Position numbers and translations under genes: made by a program | The notes under the pieces: generated by a model | What the model saw: only the letters and a program-made list of their open reading frames with translations | Database searches by the model: none | What the model was told of the DNA's origin: nothing | NCBI GenBank assembly: GCA_019683665.1 | Contig: JADGIB010000096.1 | Location: 1 to 11,562 of the forward strand | Direction: 5' to 3' | Length of the DNA: 11,562 bases | Source of the DNA: Solirubrobacteraceae bacterium | Lineage (GTDB): Bacteria > Actinomycetota > Thermoleophilia > Solirubrobacterales > Solirubrobacteraceae | Part shown: piece after piece, positions 1 through 6,855 of the stretch | How positions within the stretch are numbered: the stretch's first letter is position 1 | How the letters are laid out: the number at the start of each line of letters is the position of its first letter

Positions 1-27
1 GGGCGCGGATATGTGTATAACAGACAG
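1..27. other. Residual Nextera Read-2 transposase adapter (sequencing artefact)
   Basis: Read on the + strand, these 27 bases match the last 27 bases of the Nextera Read-2 transposase adapter at 24 positions, with mismatches at 5 (T to G), 10 (G to T) and 21 (G to C). Bases 9-27 are the 19-bp Tn5 mosaic end (17/19 identical), and 1-8 match the adapter's GGGCTCGG except for one base. The segment is strikingly AT-rich against its surroundings and lies exactly at the window edge. I infer a contig end with untrimmed, error-bearing adapter, not biology. Anything translated through it, including the last residues of the neighbouring leftward gene, should be ignored. Confidence 0.9.
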
Positions 28-324
28 GGGCGCGGCCGCGGCGGGCGCCTCGGCCGGCGGCGCCGCCGCGGGCAGCTCGAGCGTCGCCTGGCCGGTGCGG
101 GCCCGGCCGGTGCGGGCCAGGCGCACGCAGCTCACGGCCGTGCCCCGCTGGGTGCGGTCGATGACCCGCTCGACGCCGATGCCGGCCAGCTCGAGGGCCC
201 GCAGCGCGAGCGCGGGGTCGGGCACCCCGGCGATCTCCAGCTCGTCGAGGGTCACGGCTTCGTCGTCGGCCTCGCGCATGAGCTCGAGCAGGCGGCTCGC
301 GCGGTCGTCCAGCGTCACGGGCAT
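28..324 (-). CDS. Probable winged-helix/HTH-like protein, 3' truncated
   Basis: This gene reads leftward from ATG at 322-324 and stays open for 99 codons until it meets the adapter at 27, so its true C-terminus is missing; the frame then runs on into adapter bases. The N-terminal 60 residues look like a small alpha-helical DNA-binding fold: a helix around 7-19 (ASRLLELMREADD), then VTLDELEIAGVP (25-36), a second helix around 37-47 and a short strand-like stretch GIGVERVIDR (49-58). I compare this with the short winged-helix domains common in high-GC actinobacteria. After residue about 73 it becomes an Ala/Pro-rich, probably disordered linker. No catalytic motif is visible and I do not recognise the family. 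It is divergent from the threonine aldolase across 82 bases, and no convincing Shine-Dalgarno precedes the start. Third-position G/C bias fits a real gene. The function of the missing part is unknown. Confidence 0.6.
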
Positions 325-394
325 GCCTGGGGGTACGCCGCGCGGCCCGCGTCTCCTGCGCGGCGGGCGGGGTGGGCGCGATCGTTCACGCGGC

Positions 395-406
395 TAGCCT
401 CACCCC
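395..406 (+). promoter_or_regulatory. Leaderless-type promoter (-10 TAGCCT) of threonine aldolase
   Basis: TAGCCT at 395-400 fits the actinobacterial -10 pattern TANNNT and is followed by exactly 6 bases and then the GTG start at 407, so transcription would begin at or next to the start codon. No Shine-Dalgarno and no clear -35 hexamer are present. The rest of the 82-base divergent gap (325-394) holds nothing else I can name; the leftward gene has only an imperfect -10-like TACCCC five bases before its ATG. Confidence 0.5.
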
Positions 407-1444
407 GTGAAGTCCTTCGCCAGCGACAACTACGCGGGCGCCCATCCGGCCGTGCTCGAGGCGGTCGCCGCGGCGAACGCCGAGCACGCCCGCGCCTACG
501 GCGCCGACCCCTGGACCGAGCGCGCCGAGGCGCGCCTGCGCGAGGCGTTCGGCGAGCAGGCCCGCTCGTTCCTCGTCTTCAACGGCACCGGCGCGAACGT
601 CCTGGCCATCCGCGCCGCGATCGGGCGCGCGAACGCGGTCATCTGCGCGCAGAGCGCGCACATCGCCGTCGACGAGGGCGGCGCGCCCGAGCACGTCGCC
701 GGCGTCAAGCTCATGACCGTGCCGACCGCCGACGGGAAGATCGGCCCCGCCGACGTCGAGGCCCGCTGCCTGCGCCTCGGCGACGAGCACGCCGCCCAGC
801 CCGGGCTCGTGTCGATCTCGCAGTCGACCGAGCTGGGCACCCTCTACGCGCCGCAGGAGATCGCCGCGCTCGCCGACGCCGCCCACGCCCGCGGGCTCGC
901 GCTCCACGTCGACGGCTCGCGCCTGGCGCACGCCGCCGCCGCGCTCGACCTCCCGCTGCGGGCGCTGACGACCGACGCCGGCGTCGACGTCGTCAGCTTC
1001 GGCGGCACGAAGGTCGGCGCGCTCGGCGTCGAGGCCGTCGTCTTCCTGCGCCCCGAGCTGGCCGAGGGCGTCCGGTACCTGCGCAAGCAGTCGCTGCAGC
1101 TCGCCTCCAAGCACCGCTACCTCGCCGCCCAGATCGACGCGCTGCTGGAGAGCGAGCGCTGGCGCGAGCTGGCCGGGCACGCGAACGCGATGGCCGCCCG
1201 CCTGGCCGCCGCGCTCGAGGGCGTCGAGGGGCTGACGATCACCCAGCGGGTGGAGGCGAACGTCGTCTTCGCGATCCTGCCGCGCGCGGCGACCGAGCGC
1301 CTCCAGCGCGACTGGCCGTTCTACGTGTGGGACGAGGCGACCGGCGAGGTCCGCTGGATGTGCTCGTGGGACACGACGCCCGAGGAGGTCGACGCGTTCG
1401 CGGCCGACGTCCGCGCGGCGCTCGCCGCCCCCGCCGCGGCCTGA
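407..1444 (+). CDS. ltaE: Low-specificity L-threonine aldolase (PLP-dependent)
   Basis: Cytosolic PLP enzyme that reversibly cleaves L-threonine and L-allo-threonine to glycine and acetaldehyde. The 345-residue length is normal for the beta-eliminating-lyase/threonine aldolase family (fold type I). The N-terminus FASDNYAGAHP (4-14) is the family's opening motif, which fixes the GTG start. VFNGTGANV (57-65) forms the phosphate-binding region and AQSAHI (81-86) carries the His85 that stacks on the cofactor. HVDGSRLAHA (167-176) supplies Asp169 and Arg172, and SFGGTKVGALG (197-207) contains the PLP Schiff-base lysine, Lys202. All expected catalytic positions are present. The gene appears monocistronic with its own leaderless promoter, and its stop lies only 2 bases from the convergent response-regulator stop. 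Family assignment is strong; preference for L-threo or L-allo substrate cannot be read from sequence. Confidence 0.95.
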   Translation: MKSFASDNYAGAHPAVLEAVAAANAEHARAYGADPWTERAEARLREAFGEQARSFLVFNGTGANVLAIRAAIGRANAVICAQSAHIAVDEGGAPEHVAGVKLMTVPTADGKIGPADVEARCLRLGDEHAAQPGLVSISQSTELGTLYAPQEIAALADAAHARGLALHVDGSRLAHAAAALDLPLRALTTDAGVDVVSFGGTKVGALGVEAVVFLRPELAEGVRYLRKQSLQLASKHRYLAAQIDALLESERWRELAGHANAMAARLAAALEGVEGLTITQRVEANVVFAILPRAATERLQRDWPFYVWDEATGEVRWMCSWDTTPEEVDAFAADVRAALAAPAAA

Positions 1445-1459
1445 CCTCAGACCCGCGGC
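1433..1459. terminator. Possible bidirectional terminator hairpin at convergent stops
   Basis: GCCGCGG (1433-1439) and CCGCGGC (1453-1459) form a perfect 7-bp inverted repeat. The 13-base loop contains both stop codons, TGA of the aldolase (1442-1444) and TGA of the response regulator (1447-1449, minus strand). There is no T tract on either side, so it is not a classical intrinsic terminator. In this GC-rich background short inverted repeats are common, hence the low confidence. Confidence 0.25.
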
Positions 1460-1896
1460 AGCCGGACGACCTCGACGAAGAACTCGTCGATCTGGCGGAC
1501 GACCTCGATGAAGCGGTCGAAGTCCACCGGCTTCGTCACGTAGGCGTTCGCGTGCAGCTCGTAGCTGCGCAGGACGTCCTCCTCGGCCTCCGACGTCGTC
1601 AGCACGACGACCGGGATCGTCCGCAGCTCCGGGTCGCCCTTGATCTCCTGGAGGACCTCGCGCCCGTCCTTGCGCGGGAGGTTCAGGTCGAGCAGGACGA
1701 GGTCGGGCCGCGGCGCGTCGGCGTACTCGCCCTCGCGGCGCAGGAACGCGAGCGCCTCGACCCCGTCGGCGACGCAGCTGAGCCGGTTGCGGACCTTGTT
1801 GTCGGCGAACGCCTCGCGGATCATCAGCGTGTCGCCCGGGTCGTCCTCGACGAGCAGGACGTCGATCGGCTTCAGCGGATGGTCGGGCGGGATCAT
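1447..1896 (-). CDS. Single-domain response regulator (CheY/Rcp1-like)
   Basis: A 149-residue protein that is almost entirely one receiver domain. The acidic pocket is EDD (17-19, in VLLVEDDPGD), the phosphorylated residue is Asp70 (VLLDLNLP), the switch Thr is in VVLTTSEA (97-104) and the conserved Lys is Lys122 (YVTKPVDF). The DLNLPRKDGREVLQEIK style and IREAFADN helix resemble the Rcp1 type of stand-alone receivers that partner phytochrome-like kinases. No output domain is present, so it acts by phosphotransfer or protein contact. It is the last gene of the signalling operon: its ATG overlaps the kinase stop (ATGA, 1893-1896), and a strong GAGGAG ribosome site lies 5 bases before the start. 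The cognate donor is almost certainly the upstream histidine kinase. Whether it hands phosphate onward or acts as a sink is unknown. Confidence 0.93.
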   Translation of the reverse strand: MIPPDHPLKPIDVLLVEDDPGDTLMIREAFADNKVRNRLSCVADGVEALAFLRREGEYADAPRPDLVLLDLNLPRKDGREVLQEIKGDPELRTIPVVVLTTSEAEEDVLRSYELHANAYVTKPVDFDRFIEVVRQIDEFFVEVVRLPRV

Positions 1897-3455
1897 GCGG
1901 GCTCCTCGAGCTTGGGCAGGGTGAAGCGGAACGTGGCGCCGGGGCCGTCGCCCGGGGGGTCCAGGCGGATCGTCCCGCCGTGGTGCTCGACGATCTTGCG
2001 GCACAGCGCCAGCCCGATCCCGGTGCCCTCGTAGGCCTCCTTCGGGTGCAGGCGCTGGAAGATCACGAAGATGCGCTCGGCGTACTCGGGATCGATGCCG
2101 ATCCCGTTGTCGGACACGGTGAAGGCCCACATCGTGCCGTCCGGCTCGGCGGACACGCGCACGACCGGCGGCTCGTCGCGGCGGAACTTGATCGCGTTGC
2201 CGATGAGGTTCTGGAAGACGGCGGTCAGCAGCGCCGGCTCGCCGCGGACGGCGGGCAGGTCGCCGACCTCGACCGTCGCGCCGCTCTCGCGCACCGCCTC
2301 GGCGAGGTTGTCGAGCGCGGCGTCGACGAGCTCGTTGGCGTCGACGACGCTCGCCTCCCCGCGCAGCCGGCCGACGCGCGAGAACGCGAGCAGGTCGTTG
2401 ATGAGCCGCTGCATTCGCCGCGCCCCGTCGCCGGCGAACGCGATGTACTGGTCGGCGCGCTCGTCGAGCTGCCCGCCGTAGCGGCGCTGGAGCAGCTGGG
2501 TGAACGACGCGACCTTGCGCAGCGGCTCCTGGAGGTCGTGGGAGGCGACGTAGGCGAACTGCTCCAGCTCGGCGTTCGAGCGGCGCAGCTCCAGCGCCTG
2601 GGCGTCGAGCTGCTCGTTGGCCCGCCGCAGCGCCTCGAGCTCGGCGACGACGCGGCGGCGCAGGCGGCCGATGTCCTCGCCGAGGTCGACGATGTCGCGC
2701 GCCCCCTCGCCGTGGATCGCGTGGCCGAGGTCGCCGTCGGCGGTCTTGCGCATCTCGAGGCTCAGCCGCCGCAGCGGCCGCGACACGGTCCGCGTCAGCA
2801 GGATCGCCCCGACGACGGCGGCGGCGACGAGCAGGACGGCGATCGCGACGAACGCGGCGATCAGGAACCCGGCCGCGTCGTGGAGGTCGCGACGCGCCTC
2901 GGCGCGCGCCGCGGCGATCGCGGCGTCGAGGGCGCCGAACCCGGCCCGGACCGCGTCGAAGCGCGCGCGGCCGATCTCGGTGGCCGCCTCGTCGAGCGCG
3001 GCGCGGCGGCCCTCGCCGGCGACGGCGAGCGCGGGCGTCACGTAGTCGCGCTTCCAGGCGCGGGCGAGCCGCTCGACGCGCCGGACCCCCTCGGTCACCG
3101 CCTCCAGGTCGAGCTCGCGGGCCAGCTGCTGCAGGCGCCGGCGCGCCGCCCGCTCCTGGCGGACGCCGCGGTCGTAGGGAGCCAGGAACGAGCGGTCCCC
3201 GGTCAGCGCGTAGCCGCGCACCCCGGTCTCCTGGTTGAGGAGCGCCGCGTGCATCCGCTGCGCGGCGAACTGGGCCGGGTCGATCCGGTCGACGACGCGG
3301 GTGCGGGCCTCGTCGAGCTTGACGATCGCGACGATCCCCAGCGCCAGGCAGGCGGCGAACAGGACGGCGAGCGCGGCCCCGCTGACCGCGAACCACTGGC
3401 CGGCGCGCAGCCGCGAGACGAGGGGGCGCTGGGAGAGCGGCTGGGGCTGGCTCAC
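1893..3455 (-). CDS. CHASE3-HAMP sensor histidine kinase
   Basis: A 520-residue membrane-bound sensor kinase. It has a cytoplasmic Arg/Pro-rich N-terminus, TM1 about 23-45, and a mostly helical extracytoplasmic domain (46-194) with LLNQETGVRGYALTGD (72-87), the hallmark of CHASE3. TM2 is about 195-220, followed by a HAMP-like region (221-275, starting TVSRPLRRL) and a coiled coil (270-300). The HisKA H-box FAYVASHDLQEPLRKV has the phosphoacceptor His306. The ATPase domain shows the N-box NLIGNAIKF (Asn420), G1 DNGIGID (449-455), F-box IFVIFQRL (462-469) and G2 GTGIGLAL (477-484), so it looks active. The signal is unknown. GTG at 3455 lies 4 bases after the upstream phosphatase stop, and its own stop overlaps the response-regulator start by 4 bases, so the three genes are probably co-translated. 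The SHDLQEP H-box is typical of kinases paired with Rcp1-like receivers. Confidence 0.95.
   Translation of the reverse strand: MSQPQPLSQRPLVSRLRAGQWFAVSGAALAVLFAACLALGIVAIVKLDEARTRVVDRIDPAQFAAQRMHAALLNQETGVRGYALTGDRSFLAPYDRGVRQERAARRRLQQLARELDLEAVTEGVRRVERLARAWKRDYVTPALAVAGEGRRAALDEAATEIGRARFDAVRAGFGALDAAIAAARAEARRDLHDAAGFLIAAFVAIAVLLVAAAVVGAILLTRTVSRPLRRLSLEMRKTADGDLGHAIHGEGARDIVDLGEDIGRLRRRVVAELEALRRANEQLDAQALELRRSNAELEQFAYVASHDLQEPLRKVASFTQLLQRRYGGQLDERADQYIAFAGDGARRMQRLINDLLAFSRVGRLRGEASVVDANELVDAALDNLAEAVRESGATVEVGDLPAVRGEPALLTAVFQNLIGNAIKFRRDEPPVVRVSAEPDGTMWAFTVSDNGIGIDPEYAERIFVIFQRLHPKEAYEGTGIGLALCRKIVEHHGGTIRLDPPGDGPGATFRFTLPKLEEPA
1902..1907 (-). promoter_or_regulatory. Ribosome binding site GAGGAG of the response regulator
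   Basis: On the minus strand GAGGAG (1907 to 1902) is followed by 5 bases and the ATG at 1896. It is the clearest Shine-Dalgarno in the window, and it serves an operon-internal gene, in contrast to the first genes, which lack one. It fixes the receiver start and lies within the last codons of the kinase. Confidence 0.7.
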
Positions 3456-3459
3456 CGGG

Positions 3460-4665
3460 TCAGCGGGCGCTCGAGCTGACGAGGACGGCGGCGACGTCGT
3501 CGGCGTGCGGCCCGCCGTTGCGCTCCTCGACGTGGTCGATCAGCGCGGCGAGGAGCTCGTCGCCGGCGGCCGTCGCGCGGGCCGCGCCGCCGAGCGCGTC
3601 GACCGCGGCGGTGAGCCCGTCCACGCCGAGCCGCGCGGGGCCGTCGCCGGCCCGGCCCTCGATCAGCCCGTCGGTGTACAGCAGCAGCGTCCAGCGCTCG
3701 GGCAGCGGGATCGTGCGCGGCTCCCAGCGCTGGTCGTCGACGAGGCCGAGCGGGAGGTGGACGCGGTCGACCGCGAGCTCGCGCGCGCCGCCCGGCTCGC
3801 CGATCAGGACCGGCGGCGGGTGCCCGGCCAGCCACACGTCGACGCTGCGGCGGTCGGGCGCGACGGCGAGGAGCGCGAACGTCGTGAACAGGTCGGGCCG
3901 GTGGCGCTCGTGGACGAGCAGCCGGTCCATCGTGCGCAGCACCTCGGGCGCCGGCCGCTGGGCCAGCGTCAGCGCCCGCCACGCGATCCGCAGGCAGACG
4001 CCGAGCGCGGCCTCGTCGGCGCCGTGCCCGCAGACGTCGCCGATCGCGACGTGCAGGGTGCCGTCGTCGAGCTCGACGGCGTCGTAGAAGTCGCCGCCGA
4101 GGACGGCGCGGCGGCGTCCCGGGCGGTAGCCGGCGATGAGCCGGGTGCCGGCGTCGCGCACGAGCGCGGTGGGGAGGAGGCCGCGCTCCAGGCGGGCGTT
4201 CTCCTGGGCGTGGATCTGGGCCTCCAGCAGCGCCCGCTCGGACCGCTCGGCCCGTCCGCGGGCGATCGCGTAGCGGATCGCGCGGGCCAGCCGCTCGCCG
4301 TCGACGCCGCCCTTGGACAGGTAGTCGTGGGCGCCGGCGCGGACGGCCGCGATCCCCAGGTGGGCGTCGGCCAGGCCGGTGAGGACGACGACCGGCGTCT
4401 CCGGCGCGGCCCGGCGCAGCCGCACGAGGCCCTCGAGGCCGGAGCTGTCGGGCAGCCCGAGGTCGAGCAGCGCGCAGTCGGCCCGCGGCGCCTGCGCCTC
4501 GGCCTCGGCCATCGTCGCGACGGTGGTGATGGCGATCTCCGGGGCGGCCTCGGTCAGCAGCTCGCGCACGAGGAACGCGTCGCCCTCGTCGTCCTCGACG
4601 AGGAGCAGGACCGCCGGGTCGCGGACGTCCGGGTCGGACGTCGCCGTCCTGGGAGCGGTGGACAC
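3460..4665 (-). CDS. Receiver-controlled PP2C/SpoIIE phosphatase (RsbU-like)
   Basis: A 401-residue protein with an N-terminal receiver domain (about 18-135) and a C-terminal SpoIIE-type PP2C serine phosphatase (about 175-398), joined by a probable signalling helix (136-165). Receiver residues are EDD (24-26), phospho-Asp68 (LLDLGLPD) and Lys118. Phosphatase metal-ligand motifs are GGDFYD (190-195), GDVCGHG (209-215), YTDGLIE (330-336) and the terminal ADD (388-390), so all four expected acidic sites are kept. Family knowledge: such proteins dephosphorylate an STAS anti-sigma-factor antagonist and so free a sigma factor in general-stress or developmental partner switching. No antagonist, anti-sigma or sigma gene is in the window, and no HATPase kinase domain is fused, unlike HsbR. 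It is the first gene of the signalling operon, with GTG preceded by a leaderless-type -10. Phosphorylation by the next-gene kinase is inferred. Confidence 0.93.
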   Translation of the reverse strand: MSTAPRTATSDPDVRDPAVLLLVEDDEGDAFLVRELLTEAAPEIAITTVATMAEAEAQAPRADCALLDLGLPDSSGLEGLVRLRRAAPETPVVVLTGLADAHLGIAAVRAGAHDYLSKGGVDGERLARAIRYAIARGRAERSERALLEAQIHAQENARLERGLLPTALVRDAGTRLIAGYRPGRRRAVLGGDFYDAVELDDGTLHVAIGDVCGHGADEAALGVCLRIAWRALTLAQRPAPEVLRTMDRLLVHERHRPDLFTTFALLAVAPDRRSVDVWLAGHPPPVLIGEPGGARELAVDRVHLPLGLVDDQRWEPRTIPLPERWTLLLYTDGLIEGRAGDGPARLGVDGLTAAVDALGGAARATAAGDELLAALIDHVEERNGGPHADDVAAVLVSSSAR

Positions 4666-4673
4666 CGCGCCCG

Positions 4674-4702
4674 ATGGTATTGGACGGGGGCCCGGCGGTC
4701 AC
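4674..4702 (-). promoter_or_regulatory. Candidate promoter of the REC-SpoIIE signalling operon
   Basis: On the minus strand GTGACC (4702 to 4697) is followed by 17 bases and then TACCAT (4679 to 4674); the GTG start at 4665 begins 8 bases later. The -10 fits TANNNT and the -35 shares four bases with TTGACA. The predicted transcript would have almost no leader, and no Shine-Dalgarno is present. The -35 overlaps the helicase stop codon. The operon could also be read through from the helicase. Confidence 0.4.
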
Positions 4703-4708
4703 ACCGCC
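4694..4708 (-). repeat. Short GC hairpin at the helicase 3' end
   Basis: GGCGGT (4694-4699) and ACCGCC (4703-4708) are a perfect 6-bp inverted repeat around a 3-base loop and span the helicase stop codon (4699-4701). The candidate -35 of the phosphatase operon lies inside it. It could be a weak terminator without a T tract, a processing site or an operator. Chance occurrence is quite possible at this GC content. Confidence 0.25.
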
Positions 4709-6855
4709 TTCAGGTGGCGGATCGGCGCGTGGCGCAGCTCGCGCGCGACCGCCTCGACGAGCGGCTCCTCGTCGCGCTCGCGCCCGTCGGTCACGGCGGC
4801 GACGAGGTCCCGCTTGCGCTCGATCAGCCGGGCGATCGTCTCGTCGATCGTCCCGGCGGCGAGCAGGTACCAGGCGGTGACCGCGTCGTGCTGGCCGATG
4901 CGGTGGACGCGGTCCTCGGCCTGGTCGTGCATCGCGGGCGTCCACTCGAGCTCCAGGAAGCAGACGTTCGAGGCGCGCGTGAGCGTGATCCCCTGCCCGG
5001 CGACGCGCGTCGAGCAGACGAGCAGGCCGCCGCCCTCGCCGCGCTGGAAGGCCCGCACCGTCGCCTCGCGCGCGGCGGCCGAGTCGCGGCCGAGGAGGTG
5101 GAGGGCGTCGGGGAAGCGGGCGAGGACCGCCTCCTGGACCTCGGTGTGGTGGGCGAAGACGACCAGCGGCTCCTCGGAGGCGAGGAAGTCGTGGATCCAG
5201 GCCAGGGCGGCGGCGAGCTTGCCCTGGGCGGCGATGCGCTTCAGCGCGTTGAGCTGGGCGAGGCGCTCGGCCCGGCGGGCGGCGGCGACCTTGGCGTCGA
5301 GCGTCTCGAGGTCGAGCGGCAGCGACCGCAGCCACGCGATGACGTCGCGCTCGGCCGTCCGGTACTCGTCCTCGTTCGTGAGCGCGACCGGCACGACCGT
5401 GCGGCGCTTGTCGGGCAGCTGGGGGAGGACGTCGCGCTTGAGCCGGCGCACGAAGCAGTGGCGGCGCAGGTGCCAGTGCAGGCGCTCCTCGGCGCCCGGC
5501 CCGGAGCGGAAGCGCTCGCTGAAGCGGGCGCCGCTGCCGAAGTCGCCGAGGCGGCCGAGGACCCGCAGCTGGGAGATGAGCTCGTCGGGGTGGTTCATGA
5601 CCGGGGTGCCGGTCAGGGCCAGGCGCAGCCCGTCGGGGGCGACCGCGTCGGCCAGCCGCCGCACCGCCCGGGTCCGCTTCGCCCGCGGGTTCTTCACGAG
5701 GTGCGCCTCGTCGACGACGAGCGCCCGCGGCCGGCGGCGGCGCAGCTCGTCGCCGTGGGCCTCGACGATCTCGTAGTTGAGGATCGCGATGTCGACGTGC
5801 GGGGCGACGGTGCCGCGCCCGGAGACGACGGCGCGGGTGCGGTGCGGCAGCCAGCGCGCCGCCTCGCGCTCCCAGTTGAGCTTCAGCGACGCCGGGCAGA
5901 CGACGACGGCCGGGTAGGCGCCGTCGGCCTCGAGCGCGGCGAGCGCCTGGACGGTCTTGCCGAGGCCCTGCTCGTCGGCCAGGAACGCGCGCCGGCGCTC
6001 GAGCACGTAGCGGACGCCGGCGTGCTGGAACGGCTCGAGCGTGCCGCCCAGCCGCGGCGGCGGGTCCAGCGGCGGGGCGTGCGTGGCCTGCGAGGCGGCG
6101 ACCGCGTCGAGCGCCGCGTCGTGCTCGGCCCGCAGCGCGTCGAGGACGGGCCGGGCGCGGGCGCCGACCTCGACGCCGTGGTCGCGGACGTAGCGGTCGA
6201 CGGCCGGCACGACCCAGGGGTCGACCGGCATCGTGCCGGTGGCCTGCTGGACCGCCGGCAGCTCGGCCCAGGCCAGGCCGGCGTCGTCGTCCCAGAGGAC
6301 GTCGACGCGCAGCCGCGGCCCCGCGACGCCCTCGACGCAGGTGAGCACGGCGGGCGGCGGGTCGAGGCCGACCTGCAGCCGGGCGGCGCAGTCCTGGGCG
6401 CGGCGGTCGAGCCGGGCCGAGCGCAGCTCCAGCAGCGCGTCGGCGACCTCGCGGGTGAGCGGCAGCCGGTGGCGCGCGCCGGCCTCGACGGCGACCGGCC
6501 GCAGCGGCTCGGGCAGCTCGCCGGCCCGCGTCTCGGCGACGAACCAGCCGCGGGCGCGGTGCTTCTCGGTCGTGACCGTCCCGATCCAGCGGCCGCCGAG
6601 CTCCTCCAGCCAGGCGCGCGCGGGCTCGTCGACGGTCAGCTCCGGGAACCGCTGCACGACGTGCGCGACGTGGGCGCCGGCCCAGTCGTCGGCGGGCGCC
6701 CACCACTCGCGCGCGTCCCAGTCGAAGCGCCGGCCGGGGATGCGGCGGACCGCCTCGACGACGTCGTCGCGGTACGGGAAGGCGAGGACGACGATCCGCC
6801 CGCGCTCGGGGTCGTCGCGCAGCTCGACGTTCGGGGCCTGCGGGGCGAGCCTCAC
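4699..6855 (-). CDS. SNF2-family DNA helicase/translocase with HARP-like N-terminus
   Basis: A 718-residue ATP-dependent dsDNA translocase. Residues about 20-75 (IVVLAFPYRDDVVEAV, then RRFDWDAREWWAP) resemble the HARP-like module of SMARCAL1/ZRANB3-type annealing helicases. A divergent linker (76-270) follows. The motor shows LEPFQHAGVRYVLE (273-286), Walker A DEQGLGKT (294-301, Lys300), motif Ia VVVCPASLKLNWERE (317-331), DEAH (382-385), motif III LALTGTPVMN (412-421), motif IV LVVFAHH (564-570), motif V AGQGITLTRAS (619-629) and motif VI QAEDRVHRIGQ (645-655). It is therefore complete and probably active. Zn fingers, bromodomains and nuclease domains are absent. The GTG start overlaps the stop of the 80-residue gene (GTGA, 6852-6855), so translation is coupled and the two products probably work together. 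Likely role: remodelling DNA at forks, branched structures or stalled complexes. The HARP-like call rests on pattern only; the SNF2 call is secure. Confidence 0.95.
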   Translation of the reverse strand: MRLAPQAPNVELRDDPERGRIVVLAFPYRDDVVEAVRRIPGRRFDWDAREWWAPADDWAGAHVAHVVQRFPELTVDEPARAWLEELGGRWIGTVTTEKHRARGWFVAETRAGELPEPLRPVAVEAGARHRLPLTREVADALLELRSARLDRRAQDCAARLQVGLDPPPAVLTCVEGVAGPRLRVDVLWDDDAGLAWAELPAVQQATGTMPVDPWVVPAVDRYVRDHGVEVGARARPVLDALRAEHDAALDAVAASQATHAPPLDPPPRLGGTLEPFQHAGVRYVLERRRAFLADEQGLGKTVQALAALEADGAYPAVVVCPASLKLNWEREAARWLPHRTRAVVSGRGTVAPHVDIAILNYEIVEAHGDELRRRRPRALVVDEAHLVKNPRAKRTRAVRRLADAVAPDGLRLALTGTPVMNHPDELISQLRVLGRLGDFGSGARFSERFRSGPGAEERLHWHLRRHCFVRRLKRDVLPQLPDKRRTVVPVALTNEDEYRTAERDVIAWLRSLPLDLETLDAKVAAARRAERLAQLNALKRIAAQGKLAAALAWIHDFLASEEPLVVFAHHTEVQEAVLARFPDALHLLGRDSAAAREATVRAFQRGEGGGLLVCSTRVAGQGITLTRASNVCFLELEWTPAMHDQAEDRVHRIGQHDAVTAWYLLAAGTIDETIARLIERKRDLVAAVTDGRERDEEPLVEAVARELRHAPIRHLKAV

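Noticed and set aside
9..27. Natural Tn5-type transposon end
   Set aside because: The match extends into the Read-2-specific adapter part, no transposase or target duplication is present, and it lies at the very edge of the window.
13..2034. A 673-codon + strand frame, and a second one at 11-397
   Set aside because: Both start inside the adapter and cross the aldolase, receiver and kinase genes in wrong frames, with Arg-rich, domain-free translations.
1447..3396. A 649-codon leftward frame ending in the receiver sequence
   Set aside because: Only its last 149 codons are a real protein. The upstream part is the kinase gene read out of frame; the receiver has its own ATG with a strong ribosome site.
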